Positions 7,059 to 14,897 of a stretch of 14,897 nt of DNA are shown piece by piece. Numbering within the stretch: the stretch's first letter is position 1; every line of letters starts with the position of its first letter. Both the position numbers and the translations under genes were made by a program. The DNA lies in assembly GCA_900769765.1 (NCBI GenBank), contig CAAGHW010000006.1, positions 1-14,897 on the forward strand, in the 5' to 3' direction. The DNA is from Bacteroidaceae bacterium (GTDB lineage Bacteria; Bacteroidota; Bacteroidia; Bacteroidales; Bacteroidaceae). The notes below the pieces were generated by a model. It had not been told where the DNA came from. It did not search any database and saw nothing but the letters and a program-made list of their open reading frames with translations.

Positions 7059-10000
7059 ATGAAAAAACTTCTTTCGGCAGCACTGGCTGTTCTGTTTTTA
7101 TGTCTGGCACAAACGGCACAGGCCAAAGTTGACCATCTGTTGCCAAAGCCACAGAAAGTCGAGGTGCAGAACGGCAATGCATTTGCCTTGAACCGTAATG
7201 TAACCATTACCGACCCGACAAACAGCACACTGCTTGCAAAATTCTTTGCAGACAACGGATGTACTGTAACAAACGACGGCGCACCTGTAACAGTTACACT
7301 CGTATCGACCATTGACGGTGCATACGATTACGAGTTGGCAGGCTACGAGAACGAGGCATACCAGCTGAAAATCACTGCCGACGCTATAAACATCAAAGCG
7401 ATAACAAAGACCGGTGTAATACGCGCGACACAGACCCTTATGCAGTTGGCCGAGGGTTATGACGGCAATGCCGAACTGGAGGCTGTATCAATCATCGACT
7501 GGCCCGCATTCAAGCTACGCGGATATATGCACGACGTTGGTCGTTCATTCATTGAAATAGAAACTTTGAAAAAACATGTTGACCTGCTTTCACGCTTCAA
7601 AGTGAACACTTTCCACTGGCACATGACCGAGAACCAGGCATGGCGATTCGAAGTAAAGGCTTACCCACAGCTCACCTATGCTTCATCAATGACACGTTTC
7701 GCAGGCAAATATTACACACAGGCACAATGCAAGGAGTTGCAGGACTATGCTAAGGAACGCGGTGTAATTGTAATCCCCGAGATTGACATGCCGGGACACA
7801 GCCAGGCGTTCAAGACTGCGATGGGACACTCAATGCAGACCGACCAGGGTGTTGCGGAACTGAAGGTAATCCTCGAAGAGGTGGCAGCCGTATTCCCCGA
7901 CGCGCCTTACATTCACATTGGCGCTGACGAAGAGACCATCGAATACCCCGACTTCCTGAAGATTATGACCGACAAGGTACACAGCCTTGGCAAGAAGGTT
8001 GTCGTGTGGAACCCTATCCGCGATGTCACCATAAGCACAAGCACAGGTGCCGACATGACACAGATGTGGAGTTCAAGCGGTAAGGTCATCAACGGTATGC
8101 CCAACATTGACTGCCGTTACAACTACACCAACCACTTCGACGTGTTTGCCGACCTTGTAGGTATTTACAAGAGCAACATCTACTACGAACAGAAGGGTAA
8201 TACCAACGTGGCAGGAACAATCTCTGCACCATGGAACGACCGCAAGACTCCGACAGAAGAGGATATCATAAACCAGAACAACTTCTACGCAAATGTCATT
8301 GCAAGTGCAGAGCGTGCTTGGATTGGTGGCGGAAAGCAGTACATCGAGAAGGGCGGTACCACACTACCAAACAGCGGTGACGAGTATGAGGAGTTCGCCG
8401 ATTGGGAACGCCGTTTCCTTTTCCACAAGGCAAACTCATTGAAGAACGAGCCTATCCCATACGTCAAGCAGACAAATGTACGTTGGAGAATAACCGAGCC
8501 GTTCCCCAACGGCGGTGACATGAACGCCACATTTGCACCTGAAACCGAAGGCCTGAAAGAGAGCTACACCGTGAACGGAACAACATACGGCACAGGCATT
8601 GCAACAGGTGCCGGCATCTACTTGCGCCACACTTGGGGCAACAACACCGTACCTACATACTACGGCAGCACAAACCATAGCAACAGCACTGCCTACGCAT
8701 GGACATACGTTTACAGCGACAAGATACAGACCGTGGGCGCACAGATTGAGTTCCAGAACTATGGCCGTAGCGAAAAGGACACAGCACCCGACGCAGGCAA
8801 ATGGGACCGCAAGGGCTCAAAGATATGGCTCAACGACACCGAGATTCTGCCACCGACATGGGACAACACAGGTGTTGGCATAAACAATGAAGTTGACCTA
8901 AAAAACGAGAACTTCACAGCGCGCAAACCTGTTGAGGTAACATTGAAAGAGGGTTGGAACAAGGTATTCATAAAGTTGCCATACGTTGGCGCAAGCGGTG
9001 TACGCCTCAACAAGTGGATGTTCACATTCGTACTTACCGACCTCGACGGCAAGAACGCTATTGAGGGATTGGTTTACTCACCCAACAAGAGAATGGATGT
9101 CGTAGCAGAGCAATTGGATGCAAGCATTACCGAAATAAAGAGAGAGGTTGCAAACAGCACCGGCAACCAGCCCGGACAGTACAGCCCAGAACTTGCCAAT
9201 GACTTGAATGCCGTGATTGCAGAGATTGAAGCGACACTCGACACCACCATGAGCGAGAGTGAGCGTGCAGCGCAGCTTGCAGAGCTCAACACCGCATTCG
9301 AGGCTTTCAAGGCTGCACTTGCAACAGCAAAGACAAACCAGCCTAAAGTGAGCAACAACACTATAAGCTACTACTACACCATGTGTACTCCACAGCGCGA
9401 GAACCGCTATGCGACATCAAACGGTGCAAATGCCGAGATGACAGGTAATGCTTCTGCCACCGACGCATCAAAGTGGAAGTTCGTTGTACGTAACGATGGC
9501 AAATACAACATCGTAAACAAGAGCAACGGCACATTCGTTTCACCTGCAAGCAGCAATAACACAGCATTGCGCACACAGAGCAGCGAGCCTTCTGCCGGAT
9601 GGGAGCTGAAAGAGGCGGCTACACAGGGATTGTTCATCATTGTGAGCGGCGATGTACAGTTCAACCAGACAAACAGCGGACTTGGCTACAAGGTATATAA
9701 CTGGGGAAGTGGTACAAACACCAGCGACACCGGCTGCCAATACCTGATTACAGAGATTGAAACAGTCGAGGGCGAAGGCGGCAACGGCGAAGTGACTCCT
9801 CCTGCAGGCGATAACACGAAGTCTGTTGAGATTCTTGCATCAAAAGGACGATACACAGCCAGTAATTCCAACAGCACATGGCACTCACGTTGGGAGAGCA
9901 ACGAAGTAACGGGGTTTTCTTTCGCGGCAAGTGCCAACAATATGAAGACAGTCAATGACTGCATTGCAGGTTATTCCGGCACATCACTATCTTGCACATA

Positions 10001-12737
10001 CACCATCACAGCACCAGAGGGCTGGATGGTGACAGGCATACAGTTCGACTATGTGAACACCGACACAGGCACACACACCCTGAGCCTTGCAATCGACGGC
10101 AAGACATACACCTGTTCATCGACAAAGCAGTCATTGAAAGTTACTGTTTCTGACCCACAGCGCACATTTTCATTCGTGCAGAACGGCGAGAACAAGGGTG
10201 TAACATTCAGCAACTTCATTGTAACCATCGAGAAGGACACGAGAGTTCCCGAGATTGCACAGGAGATTTTCACCACAGCTACATCAAGCGACATTCCCTA
10301 CCGTATCCCTGCAATTGCAATGGCAAAGAACGGTGACCTTATAGCTGTTGCCGACTATCGTCACAGCCGTGCCGACATAGGTATGGCAAGCTATGGCCGT
10401 ATCGACCTACACGCACGTATAAGCAAGGACAATGGTGCAAGCTGGAACGCAAGATTCTCTATCGTTGACGGACAGGGTTCAAGTTCTCCCGACTTTATGC
10501 ATGTAGGTTTCGGCGACCCCTGTATAGTTGCCGACCGCGAAAGCAACCGCGTGCTTGTGCTCAGTTGTGCCGGCAACGTATCGTTCCCTAACGGTACACG
10601 CAACAACCACCAGAACATAGCACGTTTCTACAGCGAGGACAACGGTGCCACATGGAGCGAGCCTGTCGATATTGCCGATGCTATATATGCAATGTGGGAC
10701 AAGAGTACCAACCACGGCCCTGTACGTGCAATGTTCATAGGTTCGGGAAAGATTCACCAGAGCCGTTACGTGAAGGTGAACAACTACTATCGTCTTTACT
10801 GCGCGGTGCTGTTGAAGAATGTAAACAGCGTGAACACCAACTTCGTACTTTACAGCGACGACTTCGGTGGTAGTTGGAATGTTCTTGGTGGTGTGGAGAA
10901 TGCACCAGTACCAAGCGGTGGTGACGAGCCAAAGGTCGAGGAGTTGCCGAACGGCAACATCGTCATCAGTTCACGTATAAGCGGCGGACGCTATTTCAAC
11001 ATATTCACATTCACTGACAAGGAAGCTGCTACAGGCTCATGGGGCACTATGGCAACATCGAACAGCAGCAACAATGGCGTTGTGGCACAAGGCAACTCTT
11101 GTAACGGCGAAATAATGATTATCCCCGTTGTACGCAATGAGGACAAAGCCGAGATGTGGCTCGCCCTGCAGTCGTTGCCGTTCGGTAACGGACGTGCCAA
11201 TGTAGGTATCTACTACAAGGAACTTGCATCGGGTGCCGACTACAACACACCTGCCAACTTCGCAAAGGATTGGGATGGCCGTCATCAGGCATCATTCCTT
11301 GCATCGGCATACTCTACAATGTGTTTCCAGAAGGATTCGACATTGGCATTCCTGTACGAGGAGGACACATACGGCATCAATGCATACGGTGGCTACAACA
11401 TCATGTACAAGAACTATAGCCTTGAGCAGATTACCAACAACAAATACTCGGTGCTGAAAGGCAGAGAGCCGGGAGCACAGCCCGACCAGCCGAGCGATGC
11501 CACGATAGCAATGATTGCCGAGGCAAAGAACCTGCTGAAACAGAAAGGCGTAGGATACCCGACCGCTGAGCCACGCGAGACACTGCAGGCTGCAATAGCC
11601 GTGGCCGAGGAGAACCCGACAGAGAATGCAGGCAATGTACTTGAGACGGCTATCGATGCATATCTTGGAACAACAGATGTACAGTTGCCTGCCGACGGAG
11701 AGAAATACACCATTACTATGGTGGCAAAGAACGGTAACCGTTTCTATCTCAACTACACCGGCGATGACATTGCAATGGTTGCACGCGGCGAGGAAGAGTT
11801 ACCGGAAAGCGCGCAATACCTGTGCGAAGAAAACGGTGACGGTACTGTATCGCTAAAGACCAACGACGGCAAATATCTTGTATATCACTCAAGCTACAAT
11901 GGCGTGACTTGGCTGCAGGGAAATGGCGACACCGACGGTTTGCAGGACACAAAGGACGACATGACAAAAATCACCTTTGCCAAGATACAGAACGGCAACA
12001 GTGTTAAAGCAAGCGACAACGGAGATATTTTCGGTTTGCTTACCTGGTATGGCAAACGTGGATACGACACAGGCAAGAACGAGGATAGCTACGGCTACTT
12101 GGTACTAAAAACCGACGGTAGCAACTACGACGGTGCAACAGCTCCTTTCTGGGACGACACCTACTCTTCGGCATTACTTGTAGAAAAGGTCGTAGAGCCA
12201 TCGGCACAATACCGCATCAAATCGGTTTCACAGAACAAATACCTGAACATCGAAGCCGTAAACATGAATTACGCCACAGGCCCCAAGGGCTCGGTCGGCC
12301 TTGCCGCTTATGCCGAGGACGACAGGCAGATATTCACATTGGAGGAAGCAGACAACGACAAGTTCTACATTGTTTCTGTCGAGGGATACTACATCGTATG
12401 CCGTGCATGGAACATCGACGCAAGCAACCAGGGTTCAAAATCTCCGCTTGGCATCGAGTACAAGAACGACACGGAGTTCTACATCACGAACGGTTCGCAA
12501 TATTTCAAGGTAGGCCCCGTTGACGGCAATGCAAACAGCTATTACCCATACTGCGACGCTCCGTTCAGCAGTGCGGAACTGTGGGTTCTTGAGGAGGTGG
12601 AAAATGCGACCGTCATCGAGGATGTTGAAATCGACAATAAGACAGAAGATATCTACGACTTGAGCGGACGCAAGCTAAAAGAGATCACTGCTCCCGGAAT
12701 TTACATCATAGGCGGAAAAAAAGTGCTGATTAAGTGA
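7059..12737 (+). CDS. Secreted GH20 hexosaminidase-GH33 sialidase fusion
   Basis: A 1892-residue bifunctional glycosidase. Signal peptide 1-22 (AQA before Lys, no lipobox). GH20b-type domain about 24-148; GH20 catalytic domain about 151-450 with R162, HWH (186-188), EIDMPGH, and the D290-E291 catalytic pair in HIGADEE, used in substrate-assisted release of beta-GlcNAc/GalNAc. A beta module (about 472-679), helical spacer (680-764), trefoil-like module (765-900), acidic Gly linker and beta-sandwich (921-1060) follow. GH33 sialidase about 1063-1473 has Arg triad R1082 (YRIP), R1306, R1379, acid/base D1106, E1290, probable Tyr1446, and Asp boxes at 1122, 1192 and 1266. Then a second helical spacer (1479-1544), two more beta modules (1545-1848, the last ricin-like), and a C-terminal tail with YDLSGRKL (1866-1873) and GIYIIGGKK, resembling type IX secretion sorting tails. 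Both active sites look complete. The start follows an A-rich leader (AATAAAGAAAATG) without Shine-Dalgarno. Confidence 0.93.
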   Translation: MKKLLSAALAVLFLCLAQTAQAKVDHLLPKPQKVEVQNGNAFALNRNVTITDPTNSTLLAKFFADNGCTVTNDGAPVTVTLVSTIDGAYDYELAGYENEAYQLKITADAINIKAITKTGVIRATQTLMQLAEGYDGNAELEAVSIIDWPAFKLRGYMHDVGRSFIEIETLKKHVDLLSRFKVNTFHWHMTENQAWRFEVKAYPQLTYASSMTRFAGKYYTQAQCKELQDYAKERGVIVIPEIDMPGHSQAFKTAMGHSMQTDQGVAELKVILEEVAAVFPDAPYIHIGADEETIEYPDFLKIMTDKVHSLGKKVVVWNPIRDVTISTSTGADMTQMWSSSGKVINGMPNIDCRYNYTNHFDVFADLVGIYKSNIYYEQKGNTNVAGTISAPWNDRKTPTEEDIINQNNFYANVIASAERAWIGGGKQYIEKGGTTLPNSGDEYEEFADWERRFLFHKANSLKNEPIPYVKQTNVRWRITEPFPNGGDMNATFAPETEGLKESYTVNGTTYGTGIATGAGIYLRHTWGNNTVPTYYGSTNHSNSTAYAWTYVYSDKIQTVGAQIEFQNYGRSEKDTAPDAGKWDRKGSKIWLNDTEILPPTWDNTGVGINNEVDLKNENFTARKPVEVTLKEGWNKVFIKLPYVGASGVRLNKWMFTFVLTDLDGKNAIEGLVYSPNKRMDVVAEQLDASITEIKREVANSTGNQPGQYSPELANDLNAVIAEIEATLDTTMSESERAAQLAELNTAFEAFKAALATAKTNQPKVSNNTISYYYTMCTPQRENRYATSNGANAEMTGNASATDASKWKFVVRNDGKYNIVNKSNGTFVSPASSNNTALRTQSSEPSAGWELKEAATQGLFIIVSGDVQFNQTNSGLGYKVYNWGSGTNTSDTGCQYLITEIETVEGEGGNGEVTPPAGDNTKSVEILASKGRYTASNSNSTWHSRWESNEVTGFSFAASANNMKTVNDCIAGYSGTSLSCTYTITAPEGWMVTGIQFDYVNTDTGTHTLSLAIDGKTYTCSSTKQSLKVTVSDPQRTFSFVQNGENKGVTFSNFIVTIEKDTRVPEIAQEIFTTATSSDIPYRIPAIAMAKNGDLIAVADYRHSRADIGMASYGRIDLHARISKDNGASWNARFSIVDGQGSSSPDFMHVGFGDPCIVADRESNRVLVLSCAGNVSFPNGTRNNHQNIARFYSEDNGATWSEPVDIADAIYAMWDKSTNHGPVRAMFIGSGKIHQSRYVKVNNYYRLYCAVLLKNVNSVNTNFVLYSDDFGGSWNVLGGVENAPVPSGGDEPKVEELPNGNIVISSRISGGRYFNIFTFTDKEAATGSWGTMATSNSSNNGVVAQGNSCNGEIMIIPVVRNEDKAEMWLALQSLPFGNGRANVGIYYKELASGADYNTPANFAKDWDGRHQASFLASAYSTMCFQKDSTLAFLYEEDTYGINAYGGYNIMYKNYSLEQITNNKYSVLKGREPGAQPDQPSDATIAMIAEAKNLLKQKGVGYPTAEPRETLQAAIAVAEENPTENAGNVLETAIDAYLGTTDVQLPADGEKYTITMVAKNGNRFYLNYTGDDIAMVARGEEELPESAQYLCEENGDGTVSLKTNDGKYLVYHSSYNGVTWLQGNGDTDGLQDTKDDMTKITFAKIQNGNSVKASDNGDIFGLLTWYGKRGYDTGKNEDSYGYLVLKTDGSNYDGATAPFWDDTYSSALLVEKVVEPSAQYRIKSVSQNKYLNIEAVNMNYATGPKGSVGLAAYAEDDRQIFTLEEADNDKFYIVSVEGYYIVCRAWNIDASNQGSKSPLGIEYKNDTEFYITNGSQYFKVGPVDGNANSYYPYCDAPFSSAELWVLEEVENATVIEDVEIDNKTEDIYDLSGRKLKEITAPGIYIIGGKKVLIK
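10293..10574 (+). repeat. Sialidase module segment duplicated at 14615-14896
   Basis: These 94 codons, from the YRIP arginine loop to VLVLSCAG, align without gaps to 14615-14896. I count 82 of 94 identical residues, and long stretches match at base level too, including 23 identical bases over the ADRESNR codons. This marks two paralogous sialidase genes in tandem. The second copy runs off the window, so the full extent of similarity is not visible. Confidence 0.85.
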
Positions 12738-12740
12738 GTG

Positions 12741-12766
12741 AAATGCTAAGCTTGCTTAAGCATTTT
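12741..12766 (+). terminator. Hairpin just after glycosidase stop codon
   Basis: AAATGC-TAAGC (12741-12751) pairs with GCTTA-A-GCATTT (12754-12765) around TT, giving an 11-bp stem with one bulged A, followed by a short T-run (TTTTAC). It starts 3 nt after the TGA. The T-run is short, so it may be a weak terminator or a 3' end stabiliser, with the stronger hairpin downstream as main terminator. Confidence 0.5.
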
Positions 12767-12835
12767 ACAACGAACGGAAAGCAGTTCGCGCGCAGCGCAA
12801 AATTCTAGTAAAGTAATTTTTCCTTTAATCATAGT

Positions 12836-12872
12836 AATCGCGACAGGCCACAACCTGTCGCGATTATATTTT
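12836..12872 (+). terminator. Strong intrinsic terminator
   Basis: A perfect 12-bp GC-rich stem: AATCGCGACAGG (12836-12847) pairs with CCTGTCGCGATT (12854-12865) around the loop CCACAA, followed by ATATTTT. This is the clearest Rho-independent terminator in the window and lies about 100 nt after the glycosidase stop codon. An AT-rich flank on the other side (TAATTTTTCC...) is less terminator-like for the minus strand. Confidence 0.85.
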
Positions 12873-12900
12873 GCATTGTAATTAAAAAAAGTTATCTTCG
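12870..12900 (+). promoter_or_regulatory. Bacteroidales-type promoter for second sialidase
   Basis: TTTG at 12870-12873 is followed after 19 nt by TATCTTCG at 12893-12900, one mismatch from TAnnTTTG. It predicts a start near 12907 and a leader of roughly 58 nt. The -33 box lies inside the T-rich tail of the preceding terminator, so transcription ends and restarts within a few tens of bases. Confidence 0.45.
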
Positions 12901-12964
12901 CCTAAAATAAATTAAACCATTGATTTATTGACAAAAATCCGACACTAACCATAAAAAAATACTT

Positions 12965-14897
12965 ATGAAAAAACTTTTATCACTGGTAATCACAGCCTTT
13001 GCATTATGTTTTTCACAGACCATGCAGGCTATCGACTACACACCTACCTTCACAGGTAGCAAGAGCAACACCAATCGCGGAATCAATTCTGTCACATTGC
13101 AGAGTGCATCCTATTCAGGACATGCGGCCAACATCCTGACACTCTCGAGTACAGAAAAGACACAATGCTATGTCGACAAGAGCGGTGCTGTAACAATGAA
13201 GGCCGGAGCAGGAGAAACGGTGACAATAACCGTAGGCATCACAGGAGAATGGATGAACTCTTATGTTTACATCGATGCTGACGACAACGGTTTCACAGCC
13301 GGTGTAGCAAGCGACCGCTACACACCTACAGGCGACCTTTTGAGCTACTCGTTCTACAACAACGGAAGCAACAACGACGAACAGGGATGGAACAGTGCCG
13401 GCACAACAATCACCGGAAACAACCGTAGCAATGTCAACTTGCCGTCATTCAAGGTTCCTGAAGAATTGGGAACTTATCGCATGCGTATCAAGCTCGACTG
13501 GTGCAACATAGACCCGAATGGCGACAACGACGGCAAATTCGGTGATTTCAAAGCCAACGGCGGACATATCATAGACGTGACACTTGAGGTTGCAGAGAAA
13601 CAGGAAGGTGCTGTAAGCAACATCTTCAACACGACAACCATCGAGAACAATTCATTTGTACAGGGCACTGCATGGTACACCATTCAGATAGGTGCCAACG
13701 GATATGTAATCGACAACAACGGCACATCGTCATATATTGCTCTTGACGATGTAAAATCGGATGTAAACAACGAAGCGCAACTTTGGGCTTTCGTCGGTGA
13801 CAACACCAACGGTTACAAGCTGTACAACAAACAGACCGGAACAGGCAAGGTTCTTGCAGCTCCCACAACAATGTCGGGAACTACAGGTTCTACATCATAC
13901 CCAATCCTTGTCGATGCCACAGCCGTTCCTGCGGGATATACAGACCTCTGGCTCTTCATGCCATCAAGTGACCTTGGCGAAGGTGACACATACTATTATA
14001 TGTACGAGAAGGTGAACCCTGCAAACAAAGTGAACAACCGCGACAACAAGCTTGCCTTCTGGAACGGCGGTGCCGATGCCGGCTCAACGGTAAACGTACG
14101 CTTTGCACAGGCAGAATATGCAGTAAACAAGCAGACAGGTTATTGGACAGCATCAAATGCCGCAGGAACATGGGCCGCATCATGGAAATCGACAAAGACT
14201 CCAAGCGTCACTCTTGCACAGAGCGAAAACAAGAACAACATGGCATATTACAACAACGGCAACAATATCCAGATGTTCACTTGCCTGGCTGAAGCTGCCG
14301 TAAACGGTGTATATTCTTCGACATACAACATATCAGCCGAAGAGGGTTATGCCATAGGCGGTTACCGTTTCGACTTTGTAAGTTCAGGCGCAAGCAATGT
14401 GACAGTCACCCCTGCCGACAAGAGCGGAGTAACAGCCAACTCATCAACGGCACAGAGAGTTTCTGTCACAGGCGTTGAGGAAGCCGTACTCTCATTTACA
14501 GTAACATCAAGCAGCAACATGTTTGCAAACACATCAGAATTCTATGTTACTATCGTACGCGGTTCAGACCCTGTTGAAGAGTCACAGGATATCTTCATCA
14601 CAAATGCCGGCGGCATCCCTTACCGCATCCCGGCAATTGCCATGGCCAAGAACGGCGACCTTATAGCTGTTGCCGATTACCGTCACAGCGGTTCGGATAT
14701 AGGCGTTGTAAACAATGGCCGTATTGACCTGCACGCACGCATAAGCAAGGATAACGGTGCTACATGGGAAGAGAAGTTCTCTATCGTAAACGGACAAGGT
14801 GCAAGCTCCCCTGACTTCATGCACGTAGGTTTCGGTGACCCTTGTATCGTTGCCGACCGCGAAAGCAACCGCGTACTTGTACTCAGCTGCGCCGGTA
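12965..14897 (+). CDS. Secreted multidomain GH33 sialidase, 3' end missing
   Basis: First 644 residues of a larger protein; the frame is open to the window edge. Signal peptide 1-22 (MKKLLSLVITAFAL..., cleavage after MQA, no lipobox). Residues about 80-205 resemble a GEVED-type beta domain: YIDADDNGF at 102-110 and the GTYRMRIKLDW strand near 169-179. A trefoil-like module (about 225-393) and a beta-sandwich (394-536) precede the GH33 domain, which starts near 540 with YRIP (R554), the acid/base D578 in RHSGSDIG and a first Asp box SKDNGATW (594-601). The remaining Arg, Glu and Tyr residues of the active site lie beyond the edge. It should cleave terminal sialic acids outside the cell. No GH20 domain is present in the visible part. 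The start follows an A-rich leader with its own promoter candidate. Confidence 0.92.
   Translation, partial: MKKLLSLVITAFALCFSQTMQAIDYTPTFTGSKSNTNRGINSVTLQSASYSGHAANILTLSSTEKTQCYVDKSGAVTMKAGAGETVTITVGITGEWMNSYVYIDADDNGFTAGVASDRYTPTGDLLSYSFYNNGSNNDEQGWNSAGTTITGNNRSNVNLPSFKVPEELGTYRMRIKLDWCNIDPNGDNDGKFGDFKANGGHIIDVTLEVAEKQEGAVSNIFNTTTIENNSFVQGTAWYTIQIGANGYVIDNNGTSSYIALDDVKSDVNNEAQLWAFVGDNTNGYKLYNKQTGTGKVLAAPTTMSGTTGSTSYPILVDATAVPAGYTDLWLFMPSSDLGEGDTYYYMYEKVNPANKVNNRDNKLAFWNGGADAGSTVNVRFAQAEYAVNKQTGYWTASNAAGTWAASWKSTKTPSVTLAQSENKNNMAYYNNGNNIQMFTCLAEAAVNGVYSSTYNISAEEGYAIGGYRFDFVSSGASNVTVTPADKSGVTANSSTAQRVSVTGVEEAVLSFTVTSSSNMFANTSEFYVTIVRGSDPVEESQDIFITNAGGIPYRIPAIAMAKNGDLIAVADYRHSGSDIGVVNNGRIDLHARISKDNGATWEEKFSIVNGQGASSPDFMHVGFGDPCIVADRESNRVLVLSCAG

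Larger units (their letters stand above)
12738..12964. other. Intergenic region between the two sialidase genes
   Basis: This 227-nt gap contains, in order, two terminator-like hairpins, a promoter-like site overlapping the T-run of the second hairpin, and an A-rich leader (CATAAAAAAATACTT) before the ATG at 12965. The arrangement suggests the two glycosidase genes are transcribed as separate units rather than as one operon. Confidence 0.65.

Noticed and set aside
7059..7124. Lipoprotein signal peptide on the fusion protein (Cys15)
   Set aside because: The residues before Cys15 (VLFL) do not match a lipobox, and a good signal peptidase I site (AQA before Lys) follows. The second sialidase likewise has Cys15 without a lipobox.
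7059..12737. Possible artificial fusion of two genes by assembly or sequencing error
   Set aside because: The linker modules are continuous, there is no internal stop, start signal or terminator between the catalytic domains, and the only end tail is at the C-terminus.
7059..14897. A full polysaccharide utilisation locus
   Set aside because: No SusC/SusD pair, sulfatase, sialic acid transporter or Nan catabolic gene is inside the window; only two glycosidase genes are visible, and genes beyond the edge cannot be judged.

Overview
The window looks like a chromosomal segment of a gut-type Bacteroidales bacterium. The family is not certain; Prevotellaceae or Bacteroidaceae are plausible. The evidence is the A-rich translation leaders with little Shine-Dalgarno signal, promoter-like TTTG-N19-TAnnTTTG-type boxes, a DUF5106/thioredoxin-fold protein (a Bacteroidetes family), a C-terminal 'YDLSGRK...GIYIIGGKK' tail common in this order, and the close recJ-recQ pair.

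Layout. Positions 1-822 hold no convincing gene but are dense in short palindromes and repeated units, including a 55-bp element present twice without mismatch. Positions 823-6805 form a compact minus-strand cluster read recJ -> recQ -> cstA -> DUF5106/thioredoxin-like protein, with gaps of 1, 8 and about 22 nt, so probably one operon. It mixes DNA repair (RecJ 5'-3' ssDNA exonuclease, RecQ helicase) with a CstA-type inner-membrane nutrient transporter and an exported redox-fold protein. Positions 6806-7058 are a divergent regulatory region. Positions 7059-12737 encode one 1892-residue secreted protein that carries two glycosidase modules, an N-terminal GH20 beta-N-acetylhexosaminidase and a C-terminal GH33 sialidase, joined and followed by several accessory beta modules and helical spacers. 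Positions 12738-12964 hold two terminator-like hairpins and a second promoter-like site. From 12965 to the end of the window runs a second secreted sialidase, cut off by the window edge, with a different N-terminus (GEVED-like) but a nearly identical start of its GH33 domain.

How the genes may work together. The two plus-strand genes look like a tandem sialoglycan-degrading pair: sialidase removes terminal sialic acid and hexosaminidase removes terminal beta-GlcNAc/GalNAc. Having both activities on one chain suggests a substrate where both sugars are terminal on the same branch, such as Sd(a)/GM2-type GalNAc-beta-1,4-(Neu5Ac-alpha-2,3)-Gal on colonic mucin or gangliosides. That substrate assignment is inference. 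No SusC/SusD pair, sialic acid transporter or sialic acid catabolism gene lies inside the window. The most interesting content is the bifunctional fusion and the duplicated sialidase module carried by differently built proteins; nothing wholly outside known families was recognised.
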